64,000 nt of DNA from Populus alba (GCF_005239225.2 NC_133293.1:14352333-14416332); one strand, 5' to 3'. Shown: positions 1 through 14,160, counted from the first letter of the stretch. Notes: generated by a model from the sequence alone, not told the origin. A program made the numbers and translations.

Positions 1-1215
1 CGTTTTGGGTGTGATTCAGCTTCAGAAGTATCTTTAGCCATAGAAAAGAATACGCTGGGTCAAACCTCTGCAAGTAAGACAAATTAGATAATATGAATCA
101 GAGGCAAAAATTATGGCATTAAATGGTAAAAAAAACAAATGATTTTCCACGCACTACTAAATGCACACAGCAGAAGGGCAAGTTCCTAAGATATAGCATT
201 GAAACGCAGGATTTTAGTTCAAAAGGGTAAGATCATCTTTTCATACAAAAATAGTCACTCGCAAAGTATTTGATAAATAGCTATAAGTTTAGAGCACCCC
301 TAATATAACATATATGACTTAGCTACCAAAATAAAAAATCAATTAAGAACTCCAGCATAGCAGGCTCAATTCTGAACTTCTCGTTCTACAGAAAATGACA
401 GTTCATTCATGAGAAAAATCCAAAAACATGCTATATTTCCATTATAACAAGTTATGATAGAATGAATGAATAATGGAGCTAAATTCAAATTTATTAAACA
501 TGACAAGTTATGAATGAATGAATAATCGAGGTATGTTCAAATCTATTTAAACAAATGTAAAAATTCCATGGCCCTCTGCTACAGTAACATCGCAATTCAA
601 ATGCGTTTCTCACTAGATTACTGACACAACTCATTATTAAACAATAAGTTCACGTCCTAAAGCCAAATTACTTTTTTTCTATGAGAGAACTGCCACATTT
701 AGCATTAGCAAAAGAAAAGGGTCGTTTTAATTCAAAATATTCAATTTTTATGCAACGAATTTTGTCAGAACATTCTTTCTCCTGAATCACACAAAAATTT
801 ACTGCTCTAAAGATCCAAACAAAACCTTAGCTATTCCTGAAAACAAAATACAAGAATGTTGACCCCAAAACAATAACACATATCATTTAAAAACAAAAAC
901 AAAATCACTAGCAAAATCAAGATAAGAAAATCAATACTAAAAGAAATCCAAACAAGCCAAACACCAACAAACAGGGCTAAAAACTCAGCCCCAGCAATCT
1001 GTACGGATCCACTATAACACCATCCCAAAGCAATCGCCACATGAAGAAGAAAAACAGTAGAATTTAATAAGAAAATGGGAGAAGCAGCACAACCCAGATG
1101 GAACAATGAATGAAAAAAAAGCAAGAAGAGAGGACTAACCGAGTCAGAGTGAGTTTTCGGTTTTGTTGTAATGGCAGTGAGGTTTTTAGCAAGCGAGGGA
1201 AGTCAGGTCAATCTT
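1..1215 (-). CDS. 5' end of an unidentified gene with a 5'UTR intron (partial)
   Basis: On the minus strand a TATA box (1234-1241) is followed about 30 bases on by a short leader that ends in a good donor (GTTAGT, 1139-1134). The matching acceptor reads CTTGCAG and ends at 68, and the next exon carries an ATG at 41-39. The coding part visible is only about thirteen residues, beginning MAKDTSEAESHPK, and then leaves the window at base 1. The intron (1139-68) would be about 1.07 kb and lie wholly in the 5'UTR, a common plant arrangement that often raises expression. The peptide is too short to name a family. The TATA-leader-donor-acceptor-ATG series is seen directly; that these belong to one transcript is inferred. 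Confidence 0.55.
447..556. repeat. two-copy tandem duplication, unit about 55 bp
   Basis: Copies at about 447-500 and 503-556 share ACAAGTTATG, GAATGAATGAATAAT and TTCAAAT with small differences, including a 4-base gap. It lies inside the inferred 5'UTR intron of the left-edge gene. Confidence 0.7.
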
Positions 1216-1233
1216 ATGAGGTCGGTTTCTTAC

Positions 1234-1241
1234 TATAAATA
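1234..1241 (-). promoter_or_regulatory. TATA box of the gene at the left edge
   Basis: The minus strand reads TATTTATA here, inside CTATTTATAG, about 30 bases before the leader that ends at the donor at 1139. Confidence 0.5.
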
Positions 1242-1244
1242 GAG

Positions 1245-2880
1245 CAAAATAAAATATTTTCCTTAAAAAAAGAATGAGATATTTCCAGGATTTTACTTTT
1301 TAATTGTTTTATAAGATAGGGGAGTTGGGAGTTGTAGAGATTCTGGAACTTCACTCGAGAAAGACCCCTTGGGATAGAGAAAAATATAAGAGACAGCGGA
1401 ATAAGATTTTATATCACAGTATTATGAACATATAAAGTTGGGAAAGGTTTTTCAGCCGTGTTTATTTGTGCTAAAAAATTTGAGTTTTTTTTTTTAATTT
1501 TAAGTTTTTTTTATTTTTTTAATATATTTTATCAGTTACTCTTCCGATTTCATTTTAAATTAAAAGATAATACAAATCTGAAATCCATGATAAGAATATT
1601 TTTATTTAGGTTTTCTTTCTGTATTTATTTATTTAGTGGGAGTCTATAAAAATAACTAATAAAATAATATTAGTTATTTTTTTTCAGAAGTGACCCTTGG
1701 TCCGGGGGGGTTGGTTCGGGTCATTTTACCAAGGAAGATTTTAGGTTTGGAGTACAATTATCCATCCCGTTGCCAGTAGCTTCGCTCAAAAAGGTCTTTA
1801 AGCTTTCCATTTTCCGGTCTTCGCTAGTCGTTAGTGTGCAGTTAGCCGTCTACATGCACGTTTTTTTAAGAACAATTTAAGCCATCGGATGGGATATGAT
1901 GTTAATGTGTAAACTGTTTTTCCGTTAATTATTAAAATTATTTATATCTTCCCTTCACAATCGGCTGTCAGTTCTCACGGGAACTTTTCCGTATCGAGGA
2001 TGATGTTAGTTGCATTAGCTGGAGAAATCCATGCTGTTAAAGTTTATATTTTTTTTTGAAGTAAACTTGAAGAATAATTAATAAAATGTTATTAATTATT
2101 CTTTAAACATCGTCATAAATTTTTTAATAAGTTTAAAAGGCTGTGAGATAAAAATATTAATTTCGTAATTAATTACTATGATGTGAACATGCTTGTTATT
2201 TAATGAAAATAAAAAATTTTCTTCACAGACATGTATAAGGATGGAAATAAGGTAGGATATTGGGAGATTTTTCACATGTATAAGGGTGTACGAAGAGTAA
2301 AATATCAAATGCAGATGAGTCCATGAAAATTGAGTAAGCTGGACCAAAAAAAAACAGGATCCTTCCTTTAGCTTAGTTCATGGCATTAAATCCAAACATG
2401 TTGTATGGAAACCGAGTGTTTTTGGGTCTTTAAAGTCCTTTAATTTGTTAATTTTAGGATTTATCACAACTAAATAATATTTGATTAAGTTTTATTATTG
2501 TGGTTTTTTTTTTAATGTGAATTGATTAATAAAGGACTATACCGAAAACATGTAAACATTTATAAATTTTTTTTTTCTAATCCGTGAACATGTTTTCTAA
2601 CAATAATTCTTAAATTGAAAAAAAAAAAGGTTGGATGGTGTCATAACTCAAGTTAATTTTAATTCATTTGTTTTTAAATTTAATTTTCAATGGGATTACA
2701 ATTTGGAATTAAAAAGGTGCAATTTGATAATGCATAGAGAATCAATGGCTAAAATATTTGTTTCTCAAAACAAATCACCCGGGATATTCAGTTAATTAAT
2801 TTTAATTTTAAAATTTGAAAAGGAATGAATTGGTGTTTGTTTGGAACTGTTACGCTCCTGTATAATAAATACGTATTCCG
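1245..2880. other. A/T-rich intergenic DNA, no gene seen
   Basis: Long A and T runs and scattered stop codons in all frames. The short open frames here have no recognisable protein character. A 60-base G+C-richer island near 1690-1840 has no readable feature. Confidence 0.6.
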
Positions 2881-2883
2881 GGG

Positions 2884-3524
2884 TATAAAAAGAGGGGGGA
2901 GCAGACGAGAGAGAGAGTCGCACAGTAACATCCCAGAATTTTCATCAAAAAAGGAAAATAGAGCCCCTTTCATCTCTCCCGCCTACCGTCACTAAAAGAA
3001 CCAGCCGCCTTCACATAGGAAAACGACCCACCATTGTTACATTTCACCCAAAAACAGTCGTTCCTTTCCTCCTCCAACATTCGGCCACATAAAAAAATCT
3101 CCCTTATCTCTCCGTTATAAAAAACAGCAGCAATTACCACTGCCCCCGGACCGACGCCCAGCAGCTCACCCTCTAATGTCGAAACCATTAGCGCCGCTGC
3201 TCATTGACGGCAGCAGCCTCACCAGCCACTAGTCCTTTGCAGTCCACGCCGTCCATCCTATCAAAATCAGCAACAACCCACCACGTGCAGCGTCCCTCCA
3301 TAGCGTTTTCAACCGCCAGTGACTCCATCACCCATAACAGCATTGTGACCCATCTCACAAACCCGATCGTTATCAACCAACAAACTTACAGTCATCAACC
3401 ATCAAGTTTCCAAGCCAACCAACAGTCCTTTTTCTTTCTTCCACTTCGGTCGGCGACGGACACAGTTCCAACAACCATTGAAATAGGCTATACCCACGAC
3501 AGTAACGCCGCCACCAGCCATTAG
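2884..3524 (+). other. TATA-like promoter and low-complexity open frame, possible repeat remnant
   Basis: A TATAAAAA motif at 2884-2891 precedes a G+C-richer tract with GA-rich leader sequence. An open frame at 3204-3524 would encode about 106 residues rich in Ser, Thr, Ala and Gln with no recognisable domain. The opposite strand is also open over the same tract, which points to composition and not selection. The combination of a TATA box, a GA-rich leader and a non-descript frame could be a decayed retroelement terminal repeat or a non-coding transcript. No terminal repeat pair was found by eye. Confidence 0.25.
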
Positions 3525-4902
3525 ATGGTTCAAAAAAACAGTTGAGAAGATTGTGTGAGAGAGAGAGAGAGAAGAAGATCTAAAAAAAAGACCTTTTTTT
3601 TAGATGTGTAATTATCGTGTGCGTGGGTTAATTAGTAAAAAAGAACGTGTTTATTTGCATTTTCTCTTCATGTATTTGAATAATTAAAATAAAAAAGACC
3701 AAAGATTAAATATTTTAATTTAGCCAAGTTCTAAAAAAAAACTATATAAAAAAAAGTGTGTTTGCATCAACTTTCATCTCTTAGCATACAAAAAGAAAAA
3801 AAATAAATCAAGAAAAAAGTTTTTTGCACTTTTTAGCATCTTACAAAAATTATTGTTCTGTCATTTTTTTAATAAGAACATATTTTAAATGCATGTGGGC
3901 TTTGTACAAGTTTATAAAGATCATTGCTCAAATTTGGCTTTTTTTTTTTTTTTACCCTCCATATCAAATAAAATCAGCTTTAATATTTATTAAAATCAAA
4001 GTTAGGGATATTAAAATAAAATCAGTAATGAAGCCTCTTTAATATAAGATTTTTTTCGCTTAATCAATATCTTATTGTAAAATCTTTAAACACTAATTTA
4101 GGTTTTTAACAAACATAATATTATATAGCAACTTTATAAACAAGATATTTTTTTAAATAGCTAAATACTAGATATTTATTCTATTTATATTTTTAAAGAT
4201 CATCACAATATTGAATACGACAAATAGAACCATAATATATAAAAAATTGTCATTTTAATTATAAAAAATAACCTCACAATAAGTTGGTTTTTTTTTTTTT
4301 TTGTTATAAGCCGAAAATCATGAACGAATAGTGTAAGGGCCAAGAAAAAGAAAGGACACGGCGTGCATTTTGATTGAATGGTCATGAATGTTTTGTTGTT
4401 TTAGCCATTGCTTTTTATGTGATCATCTAGATATGGTTCTTGTTGGAATAGTATTTTGGGAGGACACGTCATCGCTTCCTTCCTTACTTGATTTGTTAGA
4501 ACAAGTGTTGCCGCTCTCGTCTTTGGAGGCAAAATATCCCCCTTCATCGTCCTATATACCTTCAAGGAATATAATTTGCCAAACTCAACAAAGCAACAAA
4601 CCCATTGATCGTATGCAGTAGTGCATGATAATGTCTTTTTTGTTTGTTCTCGTTTTTATAAAACGTGGAAGTCCCCTTCTTCTTTCATGATTTTTGAATT
4701 ATTTTTAAGACAAATTTTATATATTTGTGAGAAGAAAAGGGTATAATTCCTAGCTAGGACAATATCTAATGATCTATCAACTTAGCAAATGTGCACGGGA
4801 CAGGGAGTTCCAACTAATGCCAATGTGCAATTAATTTTGTCTTGTTGATAAATTATTTAATTTTATTATATATAAATACTACCATAAACACTAATTATGC
4901 CT

Positions 4903-5097
4903 AGTTTGTTTTATATTTTTTTTAAAAATTTTAATTTTTTAATTTTTTTCTTTGTTTTAAATGAATATTTTTTTAGTATTTTCATATCATTTTGATAAGT
5001 TGATATTAAAAAATAATTTTTTAAAAATAAAAAATATTATTTTAATATATTAATCTATACATAAAAAATAATTTAAAAAAAAACTATAACTAAATTC
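4903..5097. repeat. A/T-rich interspersed repeat, representative copy
   Basis: The core has a T-rich left half, a middle containing ATTTTGATAAGTTGATATTA, and a right half with AAAATATTATTTTAATATAT. Similar cores recur at about 6872-7052, 7380-7490, 7640-7800, 7925-8035, 20830-20945, 21230-21400 and 28870-29010. Such elements are common in poplar-like genomes and may be MITE- or SINE-derived. No clear target duplications were placed by eye. Confidence 0.5.
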
Positions 5098-7389
5098 CCA
5101 AATACACCATATAGTATCATCTCTTTGCTAGTATTCGGTACGTAGGATAATATCTTTGCAAAGATTCGGCACGTAGGTGTATAGGTTTGCTAATTAACTT
5201 TGCTTTTTATACGATTCGGTTAATTCATGAAGCGACACATAATAATTCTAGTTGACTCACTGAGTGGACTTGGGAGATTCAAGGCGAGTCTTTGTCAACC
5301 ATCACATGACCTGAGAAATTGCCATGTCTCTGCCCTTTTTCTTCCTTGCATTGATTGACAAATTCACAGATTACTACCGGCCCTCAGTCTACCCAGCTGA
5401 TGGCAAAGTAAAGCCAGTATTCGTGACTGTATGGAATCTAATCATGAAGCATCCTCGACAAATGGACGGTGATAAGCATAAAAAGGTGTCTACCATAAGA
5501 TTTCCCAAAAAAACGCAGTTATTAATAATTCTTGTTGATATTTTTATTTCTTTTCCTCGTAAAAAAGAGGCAGAATTAAGCCCCTGCTAAGAAAATAAAT
5601 CAAGACTGGAGATCATTTTTTCAATTAATAGTAATTTTCTATTAATTATTATTTGAGCTCTATTTAAAGAAAAAATCAAGTATAACTAGGAAAAAAATAT
5701 CTTGAATAGATATATATATTCTTATTCTTTTTTTTATATGCCATGAGTTTCACCTTGCTTCGCTCCCTGTGTCTGTTATTTTTAAAAAGATAAATTAATA
5801 AAATAACTAACAACATAATTACAACTGGCAACGTCTTCGTTGGTCAGCTCATCGTGTTTGTTAAGTTATGTTTTTGAGAAAAACGCCCTTGTTTGGCCAC
5901 GTTAGAGCACGTGTGACCTTTTTCTTCTGATCGCGTCGCGTCTCACTTAGGTGGCGGTATTCAATTGATCAAGGTGGTTATCAATAAATAACGACTTCGA
6001 CAATCATCCACGTAAATTTTGGGATAACTTTCACTGGGTTCCAGTTAAATTTGAACTGTCAATTTTGGGATTAAGAGATTTTATTTCTCATACAAGTGAC
6101 GCTATAAAAAAAACTATTTTATTTCTCATAGCCTGTTGAAATATTTTTTAAAAAATCTTAAATGATATTTATTTTCCACACATCAAAATAACTTATTTAT
6201 TGATGTAATTTTATTCTCAATAGTAATTCATTTAAATTTCAAATAATTATTATACTTGCCCATGAAAATAATTTGCTGTATCCAGATTAAATCTTTTAAT
6301 GAGATTCTTTAACTTAGTATAATAATTAATATTTAGTATAATTATAATGAAGAATTAAATTTTAATAGGATTTCTTTACTTGGTGTGTAGATTAATTAAT
6401 ACTTATGAATAAAATTTGAGAATAAATTAATGATGTCATTGAAAATAATAATAAAAAGAGATTATATATATATATATATTAAATTGAAAACTTTACAGTG
6501 TTCTATTATGTTATTATCTATTTAAAATGCGTTATTAAAAATTATGTAATTATCAATAGCGCAATCGCGTGCTGTTAACGAAAGATAAGACTCCAATTCA
6601 ATTGAATATCTGCCCCGCCCCTCGTTATCATGTATACTCTCCTAATTAATATATTTGCGTGCTTGCTTTTATTCGTACAGAGCAACAAATTACCGATGCC
6701 TGACTTTGAAAACATTTCAGAATCTTTTCTGTCTATAATATTCTGAAATTAAACAAAATTGATTTTCTCCGTGGATTATTTGTTCTATAGCTACAGATGA
6801 ATGATATTTTTATTTACAGAGATCAAGTTAATCTTTTTAATCTGGTTAAAGCATATATATATATATTATGTTTGGAAATGTAATTATATCTATTTTAAAA
6901 AAAATTAATTTTTAGTTTTTGTTAAAAATTAATTTTTTTTATGTTTTAGATTGTTTTGATTCGCTGGTTTTAAAAATATTTTTTTAAAACTAAAAAATAT
7001 ATATTATTTTAATATATATATATATATATATATATTTTAAAAAATTTAATCTTATTAAAGGCCTATATAGTAGCCATGAAGAGAGATTTTTTGTTGTCGT
7101 TGCAGTTATCTTTACCATTCATCGTTATTTTAAGATTCTGGAACAAATGATTTGATGAATTCCGTGACATCTCTGTGATAAGTAAATGACAGCGTTTGCC
7201 CATTAATGTCTTGTCACTTCTAAAAGAAAAATATTCGCATACTAGCATGGAGACACGTGGAAAATTAGAGGTTATCGACAAGCACAATTGTAGAAAATGA
7301 GGACCAACTTGTCAGGAACCTACCGTTGTCTACAAGTTAAATTGACAATTCCAATTTAGCAATTGGGAGTGTGGTTGTACCATATATTT

Positions 7390-7922
7390 TAATATTTTTT
7401 TTGATATTTTTTATATATTGATATTAAAAATAAAAAAATATATTATTCTAAATATATTTTAAAATAAAAAAATAAAAAACACCCTCCAGCAATATCCCAA
7501 TCACCACCTAAACCTTCTTTGCTACGTTAATTGGTGATAGTAATCTAAATGCGTGCTATCAAGCCTTTACATCTTAGAAAAGTCGTCAAGGGAAACAATG
7601 GGAATACAATTAAGGTCTTGTACGTGGTGAGAGGGATAACTTTTGTTTCTTAGTCCTTTTTTAAAGTTAAAAAACTTTATTAGTAAAATAATAAAAAAAA
7701 AATTGCAATAACTTTGATGTACTAATATTAAAAATATATATAAAAAATATTTTAATATATTTTTAAATAAAAAATATTTAAAAATCACGCTCCACAATAA
7801 TTTCAAAAACAACCTTAACATCCTTGCCACGTTAATTAGCGAGAGTGGTCCAAATGTGTGCTATCAAGCATTTACACCTTAGAAAAGCGCAAGGGAAACC
7901 ATGGTAATACAATTAAGGTCCC
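7390..7922. repeat. imperfect two-copy tandem duplication, unit about 300 bp
   Basis: Copy one spans about 7390-7620 and copy two about 7695-7922. Both run from an A/T-rich tract through a conserved part containing CTATCAAGC, TTAGAAAAG, AAGGGAAAC and AATACAATTAAGGTC. The spacing is about 303 bases. A third copy of only the A/T-rich half follows at 7925-8035. The copies differ at many single bases, so the duplication is old. Confidence 0.75.
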
Positions 7923-8903
7923 ATAAATTAATATTTATTATTATTACTTAATAATCTTAATGTTTTGATGTTAAAAATAAAAAATATTTTAATATATTTA
8001 AAATTAAAAAAAAAAAACAATTTTAAAAGATACCCTCTACCGAACACGCAGCGAAGCTTCGTGCGGGGGAAGAAAAATATCAGCATCGAACAATTTCTTC
8101 CAGACTTACATTTCGGTGACAAGACATGTCTGTACATAGACTTTGAAGGCTTTGTTACCCAAAGAAAACAACGATAATCGATAAAAAGTTAATTAAAAAA
8201 CAAAACTCAATATTCCTTTAAATGGAACAACAAAAAGTAAACTATTATTTAGCCCTCCCATATTTCTAGTGAAATGACTAGTCTAACCCATTTTTTTTTT
8301 AAATCACATATTATTTTCTCTAGTTTAATGCCATTTTGTTGCCAAATTTCATAATCTTACCCTTAACAAATACAACTGAAAGAGTAGTCCAGGTATTTTA
8401 AGAAAGTCAACAGTCAACTCCAGTCAAATGATCGAGGAGTAACTTGTAAAATATAAAAACCAAAGGGGCTAAATAATTACAAGAGAGAGAGTGAAAGAAT
8501 ATAAAAGTTACCCCCCGCTGGAAAAAGAAATTCCACGAGCCTATATTTTCGAGGAATTGACAGAATGTTTTTGTCTCGTTATCCTTCGAAAAGCGTCGAT
8601 CCTTGATGTACGGAGAGCTGCAGAGGATGCTGACCGACTTCAGAGAATCAGAGGTAACACGGACGGAAATTAATATCTTAAAGGCAAAGTTTCTTTCTGG
8701 AGCCATGATTGGGCCCAAAGCTCCAAACCCAATACGTGTACATGTGCAAAAGGAGTGAAAGAAAGGACGAGGAAGCCTTCAATAGAAGATGGGCTTTTGG
8801 AACGAAAGCCCTTCAAAATCTGGACCTTGGCCCAATTAGGTTTAATGAAATTCCTTCCACTCTTTTAAAAAACAAATCACATAAGCTAGAGCCCAAGAGA
8901 CTG

Positions 8904-8943
8904 TAAATGGGTGGGTAGCGGGTACCCCGCCCAACCCATTTAA
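8904..8943. repeat. imperfect inverted repeat around GGTACC
   Basis: The left arm starts TAAATGGGTGGG and the right arm ends CCCAACCCATTTA, meeting at a GGTACC centre. The arms are about 20 bases with a few mismatches and one shifted base. It could form a hairpin or be the fused ends of a small DNA transposon. Confidence 0.5.
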
Positions 8944-9305
8944 CATCTATGGAATCTGTATTTTACAAATTTTATGCTATATTTTAAGAATACATTCTCA
9001 TACAGTCACAACCCTTCAAGTTTAGCTAAAATCTGTATATGTTATTGCAGAAAAATAATAATTTGTTTGAAACAAAGTAGTGATTGTGTGCGCTTTTGCA
9101 GGATCTACATCCATGGGGGAATAATGGTTGAGCATAAAGAAAGAAAAAGACGAGAGAAATAATAGTTATATGAAATGAATAAAAGAGAATTCGAGCTTTA
9201 ATATCAACCAATGGCTAATATTATTACATATATTTTCCACTTCTTGACATGACAAACAAATAGTATAAAATCAAATTACTTTCCGCAAGCTCGCAATTTG
9301 GCTCT

Positions 9306-10663
<1,358 letters not shown>

Positions 10664-10730
10664 TGTTGCTTCTTTTGCCTTCCTTGAATGATAGGAGAGA
10701 AGAGTGGGAGAGATGGGTTGGACTCTGTGA

Positions 10731-10740
10731 GATATATAAA
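10731..10740 (-). promoter_or_regulatory. TATA box of the peroxidase gene
   Basis: The minus strand reads TTTATATATC, about 70 bases upstream of the ATG at 10663, leaving a leader of roughly 40 bases. Confidence 0.7.
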
Positions 10741-10759
10741 CGGAAAGAAAGTAGATCCT

Positions 10760-12140
10760 TGCACTTTGCTTTTTGCATGGCCGTTTGAGTATTTTGCATA
10801 AAGACCTCTATAGTCAAGAGAGGATGCAACTAATGCAGGCCTGGTTGGTGGGTACTCCCATACCAAAATCACCAAATAGATACTTGGGATACACCGGAAG
10901 AAGTTCCCTGCAGACGTCTGTATCTGCCCATTTAAATTACTTAAATGATTTGGGCAAGTCACCAAATCTAAAACTGAAAAGCTACTGATTGCCCCTCATG
11001 TTTAACCCATTCAACTTTCAAAACAATCTTCATATTCACGTCTCTTTCCTTCTCTCCCCGACCAAAATTGAAGACAAATTTAATATTTTAAAAAAGCATG
11101 TCCGACATCTTCAAGAAAATGAGCTGCCCATCTATTATTTTAAAACGTGCGGTAATCTACTTGAACATTTTAGACTGTTATTTGGTGTAGACTTCTTCGG
11201 TTGGAAGGTCTACTTTTAACATATGGGGTTAAAATAAGATAATTTGATTTTAGCAATTTGATTTCCAAGAAATTGAAACTAGCATTTGTAGGTGCTAGTT
11301 TCCACGCTATCCAGGTCAGTACACACAAATCCTTTTCAATAATTCTTCCAGAACAACAATGCCTACTCTGCCTTTCTTTCGTGTTATCCGGCCTTTGTAC
11401 GAGAGCAAATCTAGAGGGAGAAAATCAACTCCATCATTATCGTCAAGTTATTGACCTTGTGTAAAATGATGAAGCATTCAAGTTTTCAACTGTTTTCAGT
11501 AATGCCCAGACCCCAGGGCTCAGGATTACCTAATACAATGATGGAAGCATGGAACAAAGCTAGGAGAGAAACCTTTATACAATGGCTGGGCTGACAGGTT
11601 AATGACTTGACATTTACACAGGGTTACCACGACTGAAGCCAGCAAGTGTGCTTTGTTTTTATGGTTTTTAGTTTTCCTGCTTAGGCAGCGATTGGTGATC
11701 ACACTTTCACCAGGAAAAAACTTTGCGCTGTACATTCAAACTAAAATGTTGAATTTGGTTCGGAGAAGATCTGCTTTGAATAGCCAGACTTTTGGATGGG
11801 ACAGTGGGAACAACGAAAGTACATGGATCAGATCAAACAATGCTCGGAACAACCAAGTCTGGGGCCTAAGTTAGCATGACACCCGGGATGATCAGTTTGT
11901 CCATGTATGAATTATGCACTTGTGTTAAATAAAATCCCAACATGCACTCGTTATACCTCTATAAAGAATAGATGGAAAAATTTCGAGCAGAAACCTTGCA
12001 TACAGTTTCAGTGCAAGGTGAATAATACAAGTCAACGATGGAAACCAAAATCAACAGTCTTCCTGCTCATGTCTTTCAAAATTCTTGCAAGAGCAAAGTA
12101 TTACTAGCGAGCTAAATGAGCACTTTAAGCTTAAAACACA
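10760..12140. other. peroxidase promoter and 3' flank of the PAC1 gene
   Basis: The left part is upstream of the peroxidase and the right part should hold the 3'UTR of the minus-strand gene that ends at 12141. The open frames here (10773-10988, 11258-11464, 11653-11874) have no recognisable domain and are probably chance. Confidence 0.5.
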
Positions 12141-12956
12141 TCAGGTATACATATCAGAATCAAAAGGATAATTCTTAATCGAAGTTAACCTTGAAGATTT
12201 ATCCTTGGCATCTCCAATTGTGCTCAAGTCAAAGCCAGGCAACACATTCCTCTGTAGCAGAGACTTCACCATAGCCACGACATAAACACCATATCGAGGC
12301 CATGAAACACAAAGAGTTCCTCTGATTTTCCTCATCTGACATCTGGCCAACAGAGCAGCTGCCAAGCCATCCAGCACACTTCCTGAAGGGAAATAGTCTA
12401 AACCTTTCAATAATGATGAACCTCCACAAACATCACCATCCAGCCCTTTCCTCTCTGCTGATGTCTCTAGCTTGAAAACATATGTCTCATCTGGGGCTAG
12501 CTTACCCCGGAAATTCTGGCTCTGAACTGAATCCATTATTAGAACCCTCTTGGGAATAATATGATCACCAATAAGCAACTTAGCAACTGCACTGGATCTC
12601 TCAGCACTGATAGAGCACTGAACCAAGACAACAAGTGTCAAATTGTCCATATCATTGAGGGCATAGATATTGCAAGACTTGTCACCAAGTGAGGGCTCAC
12701 TTGAGTTCCCTGAGAAAGGGATCTCAGGTAGTACAAGACTGCCAATTAGGGTCTTTGACGATATATGATGGAAGATATACAGAGAAGGGGAAGATAATGC
12801 AATGATGAGGAGAGAAGGGCAGAGAGGTTGATCGGGTTTAGGATCAGAGAACAGCAGGGAAGGAGATGAAAGTGGTGGTGACGAAGTTGCAAAGTTGTCC
12901 AAATCTTCCTGAAAGAACCTTGAAGGGGGCGGGAGCTCTGTAAGTACATCTTCCAT
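12141..12956 (-). CDS. proteasome assembly chaperone 1 homologue (PAC1/PSMG1 family)
   Basis: One uninterrupted frame of 271 residues. PAC1 pairs with PAC2 to help assemble the alpha ring of the 20S proteasome in the cytosol or nucleus. Support is family-level resemblance to animal PAC1: a Pro/Ser-rich N-terminus, a central beta-rich part, the QNFRGK segment, the patch SVLDGLAAALLARCQMRKI that corresponds to the animal stretch before its IPAILY strand, and a terminal aromatic-threonine tail (DSDMYT here, SNIYT in human). The tail is of interest because PAC1/PAC2 homologues bear HbYX-like C-termini that dock into alpha-ring pockets; MYT fits loosely. The ATG at 12956 opens the frame. A 5'UTR intron from about 14076 to 12963 is inferred from a GTGAGC donor and an AG acceptor six bases before the ATG. 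Confidence 0.72.
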   Translation of the reverse strand: MEDVLTELPPPSRFFQEDLDNFATSSPPLSSPSLLFSDPKPDQPLCPSLLIIALSSPSLYIFHHISSKTLIGSLVLPEIPFSGNSSEPSLGDKSCNIYALNDMDNLTLVVLVQCSISAERSSAVAKLLIGDHIIPKRVLIMDSVQSQNFRGKLAPDETYVFKLETSAERKGLDGDVCGGSSLLKGLDYFPSGSVLDGLAAALLARCQMRKIRGTLCVSWPRYGVYVVAMVKSLLQRNVLPGFDLSTIGDAKDKSSRLTSIKNYPFDSDMYT

Positions 12957-13850
12957 CTCTTACTCACAGCAAATCAAACAACCTGCTAATGGATGTATTT
13001 ACATGATCAGTGTCATTTGATTACAGATGAAAATGGATGCCTTGTGCTAGTTAGTTCAAAAGTCTATCAGTTTGAATTTAATGAAAATCAAATAGAAACA
13101 GCAAAGACTACTCTTTCTTAATTAAGACTAATTTGTGAGATAGTTTTGGGCCTCGAGCTTACAAGAACACAACTATGCTAACACCATCACATTTGAAAAT
13201 AAAGCGCATAAATTGAAAAAAGCATAGTTCACCTTCCCTCCAAGGTCCTTATATTCCAGAAGATTTATACTAAAACGTGTTATATAGCCAATTTCAGGTT
13301 AATCTATAGCAATGCCGACGTAAATAACCTCCCTGGTTTGGAGAAAAATTAAGTGGATCTTCATTGTCATAGCTAAGATTCACTCTTCCTTTTTGGAGAG
13401 TAAATATAATAGAACATGACTTTGACAGTACTGACAAAAGAACCTAATTACCTTGATCAGTCGTATGTATTGAAGCATATTTCAAAAGAAGGTCCTTAAA
13501 TCGCACACACTTTCCCGAGTGGAAATAACTGTCCCTCTGAGTACTAGTTTAATTATTCAAATATGCAGTTTTTTTGGATTTGATAGTAGCAAAATAAGGA
13601 ACCAACCTCAAACTCCCTTAGGTCGATAACAATAAGTTTACAACACAATACGGAGCTTCCTAAATCTCAACATTCTCAAAGAAATAATAAATCCCCAAAC
13701 TCGACCGCAGCACATTGAAAACACAGATGCCCTTTGACATATATATATGTCATAGCACTAAAACATTGAACTTAAGATTCCTTTTCGATCACTAGCACAA
13801 AAATTGACGAGCGCAATGAAATTGAAATTTCTATTCATCCAAAACCTAAT

Positions 13851-13852
<2 letters not shown>

Positions 13853-13888
<36 letters not shown>
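13853..13888. repeat. TA dinucleotide microsatellite
   Basis: About sixteen TA units, inside the inferred 5'UTR intron of the PAC1 gene. A GAA/AAG trinucleotide run lies at 14019-14041. Confidence 0.9.
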
Positions 13889-13895
<7 letters not shown>

Positions 13896-14148
13896 AAGAT
13901 CTAAAGCTAATTGCTAAAACCCATTATTAGTCGAAGGGAAAGGAAGCTCATGAGCCAAAATAATTGATACTCTCGCATCCAGTTAATGCAATCTCTAGCC
14001 CAATAATCAGTAAAAAAAAGAAGAAGAAGAAGAAGAAGAAATAACTGACTTCAAAGAAAAAGGAGAAGAACAGCTCACATAAGATCGATGTCGTCGCGTA
14101 GGGAGGGCGCTTATCAAACTGGTAAACGACTCTCTTCACTGCGGTTGT

Positions 14149-14160
14149 CTATTTATTATA
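14149..14160 (-). promoter_or_regulatory. TATA box, probable promoter of the PAC1 gene
   Basis: The minus strand reads TATAATAAATAG. It lies about 75 bases upstream of a GTGAGC donor that would join a short leader to the PAC1 coding exon. Confidence 0.4.

Larger units (their letters stand above)
3540..9290. other. gene-poor A/T-rich DNA with interspersed repeats
   Basis: This 5.7 kb stretch has no supported gene. It holds several copies of one A/T-rich element (for example 4903-5097, 6872-7052 and 7380-8035) recognisable by poly-A/T tracts around TTTTAATATATT and GATATTAAAAA. It also holds TA microsatellites (6468-6480, 7010-7034) and a two-copy tandem duplication listed separately. The short open frames at 4388-4621, 5324-5590 and 8491-8906 show no known domain. 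Confidence 0.6.
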
